DNA of 64,000 bases from Allobrachymonas chironomi DSM 19884 (GTDB taxonomy: Bacteria > Pseudomonadota > Gammaproteobacteria > Burkholderiales > Burkholderiaceae_C), in assembly GCF_000374625.1 (NCBI RefSeq), contig NZ_KB894766.1:62001-126000 (forward strand), in the 5' to 3' direction. Below, one piece after another: positions 59,422 to 64,000 of this stretch (positions within the stretch are counted from its first letter, which is position 1; every line of letters begins with the position of its first letter). Below the pieces are notes generated by a model. The model was not told the origin of the DNA. It saw only the letters and a program-made list of their open reading frames with translations, and did not search any database. The translations under genes and the position numbers were made by a program.

Positions 59422-60633
59422 ATGTCTGACACCGCAACCGGCACGCCCGGACATCCGTTCTCCCGTCTGCTGCTGCTCTGCTTCGGCCTGATCGGCGTGT
59501 TCGCCTTCCTGCAGGTCTATTCGGTGCAGGCGATCCTGCCGCTGCTGCTGCAGGACTTCCAGGCCAGCGTGGTCCAGGTGGGCAACACCGTCGGGGCTAC
59601 GGTGCTGGCGGTGGCGCTGACTTCCCCGTTCGTCGGCATGCTGTCCGATGCCATCGGGCGCAAGAAGATCATCGTCGGTTCGCTGCTGTTCCTGGCCATC
59701 CCTACCGGCCTGATCGCGGCCACTGACAGCATCCAGCTGCTGACGCTGCTGCGCTTCCTGCAAGGCCTGGCCGTCCCCGGCATCACGGTGGTGACGATTG
59801 CCTATATCGGCGAGGAATTCCGCGGCAAGGACATGACACGCATGATGTCGGCCTATGTCGCCGGCACCGTACTGGGCGGCTTTCTGGGCCGTTTCCTGCT
59901 CGGCCACCTGGTGGAATGGATGGACTGGCGCAGCGCCTTTCTGGTGATGTCCGCGCTGACCGTCTGTGGCGCACTGCTGGTCTGGCGCATCCTGCCGCGT
60001 TCGCGCCGCTTTGTCGCCAACCGGCATCTGCACAGCAGCCTGCAGACGCTGGGCAGCCACCTGCGCAACCCGGCCGTGCTCACCGCCTGCGCGGTCGGCT
60101 TCTGCATCCTGTTCTCGCTGGTCGGCGGCTTTACCTACATCAACCTGCACCTGTCGGCCACGCCCTACCATTTCAGCACCGCCGATCTGGCCAACGTGTT
60201 TGCGGTCTACCTGCTGGGCGTGGTGATCACGCCGATCTCGGGCAAGATCCTGCCGCTGCTGGGCGCGCGCAAGACGATCCTGATCGCCATGAGCATCTCG
60301 GTGCTCGGCCTGCTGCTGACGCTGCTGCCGGCTGCCTGGATGATCATTGTGGCGCTGGCCATCATGTCCTGCGGCATCTTCATCACGCAGTCCTCCACCA
60401 TCAGCTTCATCGCACACCGGGTGCCGACCGGGCGCTCGCTGGCCTCCGGCCTGTACTACATGGGCTATTACGCCGGCGGCTCGGTCGGGGCCTGGGTCTG
60501 CGGCCTGGCCTATACCGCCGGGGCCTGGCCGCTGACCGTCGCCGTGATTCTGGTGGCGCAGCTGCTGTCGCTAGTGCTGGTGTTCTGGCTGATGCCGCCG
60601 CCGGCCCAGGCGGCCACCCTCCGCCAGCACTGA
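59422..60633 (+). CDS. MFS transporter (YnfM-like)
   Basis: A 403-residue permease with about twelve helices. The MFS signature between helices 2 and 3 is 'FVGMLSDAIGRKKIIVGSLL'. 'VQAILPLLLQDFQASVVQVG' and 'YVAGTVLGGFLGRFLLGHLV' fit the YnfM/YdhC-like group of presumed metabolite or drug exporters. It begins immediately after the acyltransferase stop, with no separate SD room, so translation is probably coupled. It converges with the copper receptor gene 32 bp away. Substrate unknown. Confidence 0.9.
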   Translation: MSDTATGTPGHPFSRLLLLCFGLIGVFAFLQVYSVQAILPLLLQDFQASVVQVGNTVGATVLAVALTSPFVGMLSDAIGRKKIIVGSLLFLAIPTGLIAATDSIQLLTLLRFLQGLAVPGITVVTIAYIGEEFRGKDMTRMMSAYVAGTVLGGFLGRFLLGHLVEWMDWRSAFLVMSALTVCGALLVWRILPRSRRFVANRHLHSSLQTLGSHLRNPAVLTACAVGFCILFSLVGGFTYINLHLSATPYHFSTADLANVFAVYLLGVVITPISGKILPLLGARKTILIAMSISVLGLLLTLLPAAWMIIVALAIMSCGIFITQSSTISFIAHRVPTGRSLASGLYYMGYYAGGSVGAWVCGLAYTAGAWPLTVAVILVAQLLSLVLVFWLMPPPAQAATLRQH

Positions 60634-60665
60634 CGCCGGCCGGCGGCTATCCGCGCCAAACCGCT

Positions 60666-62708
60666 TCAGTCCAGCGCCACCGTGGTCTTCAGCCACCAGG
60701 TGCGGCCAGGCTCATGGACACGGCTGGTCTGCACATAACCGGGAATACCGGCTCCGGCGCGCGACAGGTGCTCGGCATAGGTCTTGTCGAACACATTGTC
60801 GACCCCGGCAATCACGCGCACGCGCTTGTGAAGGCGATAGCTGCCGTTGAGCGACAGGGTGGCGAAGCCCGGAGTCGGGCCGATATCCTGGCCGGCGATA
60901 TTGCCCTTGCCGATATCGACACGATCCTGCCTGGCGGCCAGGCGCCACAGCGCACCGGCACTCCAGGTGCCGTTGTTCCAGTTCAGGCCCAGCTTGCCCT
61001 CCAGCGGCGGCTGCTGTGCCAGCGCCGTGCCATCGGTACGGTTCTTGCCGCGCACATGGGCCAGACTGGCGTCCAGCGTCCACTGTGGGGCCAGGGCGTA
61101 GCTCAACGCAGCTTCCAGGCCATGACTGCTGGCATCGATGTTGCGCACCTGGGCTGGCGCGGGCGTACTCCGGATCAGGATGTAGTCGTTGATGCGGTTG
61201 TAGAAGGCCGACACGCTGGCCGACAGGCGCTCCCCCTTCCAGCTGGCACCAACATCGAGCTGGGTGGTCTTTTCCGGCCTGGTGTGGAACGCGCTGTTGC
61301 CGGTTTCGCTGAAGCGGTTGCCGCCCACGGTTTCCCAGAAGTCCGGAAAACGCTGCACATGCCCCAGGCCGGCATACACCGTGCCTTGGCCCTGGTCGAT
61401 ATCGCGTTCCCAGCGCACAAAACCGCTCGGCAGGGTCTCGCTGCGCGACGCGCCGGCGGTCGCCAGTCCGGGCGTGCTGCGCTCATCATCCGCCTTCCAG
61501 TGATCAACGCGCAGGCCGCCGATCAGGCGCTGCGTGTCATCCCACTCATGACGCACTTCACCAAAGACACCCAGCTGGCGATATTCGGCATTGTCGATAC
61601 GCGGCCTGGACTGATAGTCGGTGCCGGTACGCAGCGTATGCTGGTTGGATTGCGCATCCAGGCCGGTCACCAGCCGGGTTGCCGGCGTCAGCTGCAGGGT
61701 GGCGGCCACACGGCCACCCACCGTGTCCCGGTCCGGGTTGCTGAGCGCAGGTTTGGCGCCCGGTTTCAAGGCACGCATGCTGTAGTTGTCCATCACATGA
61801 TCGATGTAATTGCGATAGACATTCGCCTCCAGCTTGCGCAGCCGCGGCGAGATATTCCGTTTCTCAAATCGCAGGCCGATGCTCTCGCGGTCGAATCGGC
61901 TGCCGTCCATCATGCGATCGGCATAGGCGGCTTCGCCATCGCTACGCGCATAGTGCAGTTCGTACAGGGTGTTGTCATCAGGCGTCAGGCCCAGTGCCAT
62001 GCGGCCGCTCCAGCGCTCGTAGGCCGAATGCACCGTGTTGCCATCGCCATTCTTGTAGTTGCCCGACGTGGTGTAGTTGCCGGTACCGCGCAGATAAAAG
62101 TCCGGCGTGGCGTACTGCAGGTCGCCCAGGATGTCACGGCGGCCAAAGGCACCCACGGTGGCGCTCGCATTGCCGGTCAACTCGGGCCGGGTCGGGCGAT
62201 CCCCCCGGTCGCGCTCGAACAACACGGTGCCGGCCACGTTGCCGGGGCCATGGATCACGGTTTGCGGACCCTTGAGCACGGTCAGGCGGTCATAGGCATC
62301 GGGAAACACATAGGCGGTGGGAGGGTCCATGCGGCCACCGCAGCCACCCAGAATCTGCTCGCCATCGAGCAACACGTTCAGCCGCGATCCGGCCATGCCG
62401 CGCAGCACCGGGTCGCCATCGGTACCGCCCTTGCGGATCACCGAGAAGCCGGGAATGGTCTTGAGGATGTCGGCACCGTCCTGGGCCGGAATCGGCTGGC
62501 GCGCCTGGCGCGGATCGGTGACGACCGTCAGCGGCTGGCCGGAGCCGGTACCGGCACCGGTCACGACAACGCGATAAGTGGCATCGTCGCTGGCAGGGGC
62601 GGCAGCAGCTTCGGGCGTCTGCGCCAGCAGGGCAACAGGCCAGGCCAGAACGGCCAGGGCAACAGGGGTCAGGACAGGCACCGGGAGGTGCGAAAAACGG
62701 GTACGCAT
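60666..62708 (-). CDS. OprC-type TonB-dependent copper receptor
   Basis: A 680-residue outer-membrane receptor. A signal peptide (about residues 1-30) is followed by a plug domain with 'QILGGCGGRMDPPTAYVFPD' and 'DRLTVLKGPQTVIHGPGNVA', then a beta-barrel ending in '...WWLKTTVALD'. The CxxxM pair Cys123/Met127 and the HxM pair His304/Met306 lie 181-183 residues apart, matching the copper ligands of Pseudomonas OprC (Cys143/Met147, His323/Met325). The ATG at 62706-62708 opens a clear signal sequence. A broken DUF2946 gene lies just upstream on the same strand. Confidence 0.9.
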   Translation of the reverse strand: MRTRFSHLPVPVLTPVALAVLAWPVALLAQTPEAAAAPASDDATYRVVVTGAGTGSGQPLTVVTDPRQARQPIPAQDGADILKTIPGFSVIRKGGTDGDPVLRGMAGSRLNVLLDGEQILGGCGGRMDPPTAYVFPDAYDRLTVLKGPQTVIHGPGNVAGTVLFERDRGDRPTRPELTGNASATVGAFGRRDILGDLQYATPDFYLRGTGNYTTSGNYKNGDGNTVHSAYERWSGRMALGLTPDDNTLYELHYARSDGEAAYADRMMDGSRFDRESIGLRFEKRNISPRLRKLEANVYRNYIDHVMDNYSMRALKPGAKPALSNPDRDTVGGRVAATLQLTPATRLVTGLDAQSNQHTLRTGTDYQSRPRIDNAEYRQLGVFGEVRHEWDDTQRLIGGLRVDHWKADDERSTPGLATAGASRSETLPSGFVRWERDIDQGQGTVYAGLGHVQRFPDFWETVGGNRFSETGNSAFHTRPEKTTQLDVGASWKGERLSASVSAFYNRINDYILIRSTPAPAQVRNIDASSHGLEAALSYALAPQWTLDASLAHVRGKNRTDGTALAQQPPLEGKLGLNWNNGTWSAGALWRLAARQDRVDIGKGNIAGQDIGPTPGFATLSLNGSYRLHKRVRVIAGVDNVFDKTYAEHLSRAGAGIPGYVQTSRVHEPGRTWWLKTTVALD

Positions 62709-62854
62709 GATAGAACTTTCCAGAAACGCGCGCCGCCCCGGAGGGGAAAATGGCACGCAACAGCCAGGCAAGCCACGCTGGCGGCAGTCGCCGTCAGGCA
62801 GACGCGGGCAGCATTCGCCACGCGTCACGCGGATTGCAGATCAGGGAGCAGGTT

Positions 62855-63298
62855 TCAGGAAAGCGCGGGAGGCGCGCGCGCCAGCGGCAGCGCCCAGGGC
62901 TGGTGACCGGCCAGCCGGTCCGGTGCCACGGCTTGCAGCTGGCGTACCAGCCACAGCACCGGGACCGGCAGTACGCTATCGACCTCCGGCAGCGCCACCA
63001 TGGCGGCAGCGGCGCACAAGGCACAGTAGGGCGGTACCACGCCGGGGTCTGGCGTATCGCCATCGTCCGGCGCATTGCCGCCTCAGTCGGGCATCGGCAG
63101 ATAGACCATGCCATCGGCCGTACACACCTCCAGCATCGCCTCGGGCGTGGGGGCCAGCGCCATGCGGGTCTGGTGGCCGGCGCTTTGCACGCCCATGCCG
63201 ACATGCCACAGCAGCGCCAGCATGGCCAGCAGCCATGCCAGACGGGATCGGACCGGGAAGGGGCGATTCTGCTGTCGCATGGCGCGCATCATACGCAA
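62855..63298 (-). pseudogene. DUF2946-like gene interrupted by an in-frame TGA
   Basis: A single reading frame of about 148 codons is split by TGA at 63083-63085. The first part (71 codons) has a membrane segment ('LAWLLAMLALLWHVGMGVQS') and the marker 'LEVCTADGMVYLPMPD'. The second continues in the same frame with 'VVPPYCALCAAAAM', the Cys-x2-Cys typical of DUF2946, and ends 'ARAPPALS'. No frameshift is present. DUF2946 proteins often accompany OprC-type copper receptors, as here. The change could be a true nonsense mutation or a sequencing error. Confidence 0.75.
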
Positions 63299-63315
63299 GA
63301 CACATGCTGTTGCAA
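63288..63315 (-). promoter_or_regulatory. Promoter of the DUF2946/copper-receptor unit
   Basis: Minus-strand TTGCAA (63315-63310), 16-bp spacer and TATGAT (63293-63288). Initiation would fall near the ATG at about 63280 (MRQQN), so the transcript could be leaderless. Confidence 0.45.
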
Positions 63316-63396
63316 GCTCTGCAGCGTCTCAATTGCAAAAAACATGATATGAATCAAGGTTTGCTGCGCTTGCCGCGTCACAGCGCCGGTCCGGAC

Positions 63397-63422
63397 AAAA
63401 AAAGGGAGGCCTCAGGCCTCCC
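63397..63422 (-). terminator. Rho-independent terminator of purH
   Basis: Perfect 8-bp stem GGGAGGCC (63404-63411) with GGCCTCCC (63415-63422), 3-base loop, then seven T on the minus strand (63403-63397). Confidence 0.92.
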
Positions 63423-63463
63423 CTCTCCTTGCTGCTGCCCTGGGCAGCAGTCAGGCCATCACA

Positions 63464-64000
63464 TCAGTGACGGAAATGGCGCACGCCACTGAACACCATG
63501 GCCACGCCACGCTCGTTGGCAGCGTCGATCACCTCCTGGTCACGCATCGAGCCGCCCGGCTGGATCACGCAGGTGGCACCGTGGTCAATCACCACGTCCA
63601 GACCGTCGCGGAACGGGAAGAAGGCATCGCTGGCCACCACCGTGCCTTCCAGGCTCAGGCCGGCCGCTTCGGCCTTGATGGAGGCGATGCGGGCAGAATC
63701 CAGGCGGCTCATCTGGCCGGCACCCACGCCCATGGTCATGCCGTCCTTGCAGAACACGATGGCATTGCTCTTGACGAACTGCGCCACCTTCCAGGCAAAC
63801 AGCAGGTCCTGTACCTGCTGCTCGGTCGGCTGCAGCGTGGTCACCATCTTGATATCTTCGCGCTGCAGCTCATGGTTATCAGCGGTCTGCAGCAGCATGC
63901 CGCCACCCACGCGCTTGGCCTCGATCGAGTTGGCCACGCGGCGCGCGCCTTGCGGCAGCGCAATCTTCATCAGGCGCACATTGGTCTTGGGCTTGAACAC
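63464..64000 (-). CDS. purH: PurH, AICAR transformylase/IMP cyclohydrolase (C-terminal part)
   Basis: The last ~178 codons of the bifunctional enzyme for the final two steps of IMP synthesis; the gene continues past the window edge. Visible are AICAR transformylase segments: '[20 protein letters not shown]', '[20 protein letters not shown]', '[20 protein letters not shown]' and the terminal '[14 protein letters not shown]'. The N-terminal IMP cyclohydrolase domain is outside. The terminator at 63397-63422 follows the stop. Confidence 0.96.
   Translation of the reverse strand: MFKPKTNVRLMKIALPQGARRVANSIEAKRVGGGMLLQTADNHELQREDIKMVTTLQPTEQQVQDLLFAWKVAQFVKSNAIVFCKDGMTMGVGAGQMSRLDSARIASIKAEAAGLSLEGTVVASDAFFPFRDGLDVVIDHGATCVIQPGGSMRDQEVIDAANERGVAMVFSGVRHFRH

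Noticed and set aside
63083-63085. Reading the TGA in the DUF2946 gene as selenocysteine
   Set aside because: The family has no Cys or Sec at this place (the Cys-x2-Cys is further on) and no SECIS-like hairpin was seen; a nonsense change or error is simpler.

Overview
The window is a high-G+C, gene-dense bacterial chromosome segment. It looks like a betaproteobacterium, most likely Burkholderiales; an Alcaligenaceae-like member is a guess. Three neighbourhoods point there: the mlaF-E-D-A-C-B order with mlaA inside the operon, the yqgE-ruvX-pyrR-pyrB-pyrC'-plsC block, and the runs accB-accC-prmA-sugar kinase and ffh-ccsA-PP0621-ampD. No prophage, integron, CRISPR array or intact insertion sequence was seen. 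Most of the window is core housekeeping genome; the interest lies in regulatory leaders, deletion scars and decayed or repurposed genes.

Layout. 1-5.1 kb: aminotransferase tail, creatininase-family hydrolase, DsbD/ScsB-type thiol transporter, CoA-binding protein, DUF4230 protein and an unknown Lys/Ala-tailed protein. 5.1-9.5 kb: phospholipid-trafficking mla operon (minus strand). 9.6-13.1 kb: miaB, tesB, then facing fragments of a TtrA-like molybdoenzyme and a LuxR/FixJ-type regulator (a probable deletion scar) and a tRNA-Met. 13.2-19.2 kb: enoyl-CoA hydratase behind a perfect palindrome, rodA, yegP, tldD, and aroG behind an aromatic-rich leader peptide and attenuator. 19.3-29.3 kb: aldehyde dehydrogenase with DUF779, an MFS permease, mpl, a TlpA-like protein, accB-accC, prmA and a sugar kinase. 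29.3-40 kb: histone-H1-like protein, ampD, a CcsA-like protein, ffh, gltD and gltB.

40-43.6 kb: a RAYT-type transposase homologue that has lost its catalytic residues, then an overlapping three-gene lipid module (DAG kinase-like, metallophosphoesterase, PAP2). 43.6-48.8 kb: a sigma-54 activator divergent from a second aldehyde dehydrogenase and an iron-type alcohol dehydrogenase; the intergenic region has a near-perfect -24/-12 promoter and a ladder of repeated half-sites. 48.8-57 kb: plsC, a pseudo-dihydroorotase, pyrB, pyrR, ruvX, yqgE, a photolyase, a kinase-less PilL/ChpA-like protein and rubredoxin. 57.2-64 kb: hemL, acyltransferase, MFS permease, an OprC-type copper receptor behind a DUF2946 gene broken by one in-frame TGA, and the C-terminal part of purH.

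The strongest discovery-type signals are the aroG attenuator (apparently translated from a leaderless transcript), the sigma-54 control region of the alcohol/aldehyde dehydrogenase pair, the catalytically dead RAYT, and two cases of locus erosion (ttr-like genes and the pil chemosensory genes). All calls come from reading the sequence and from remembered family features. No database search was run.
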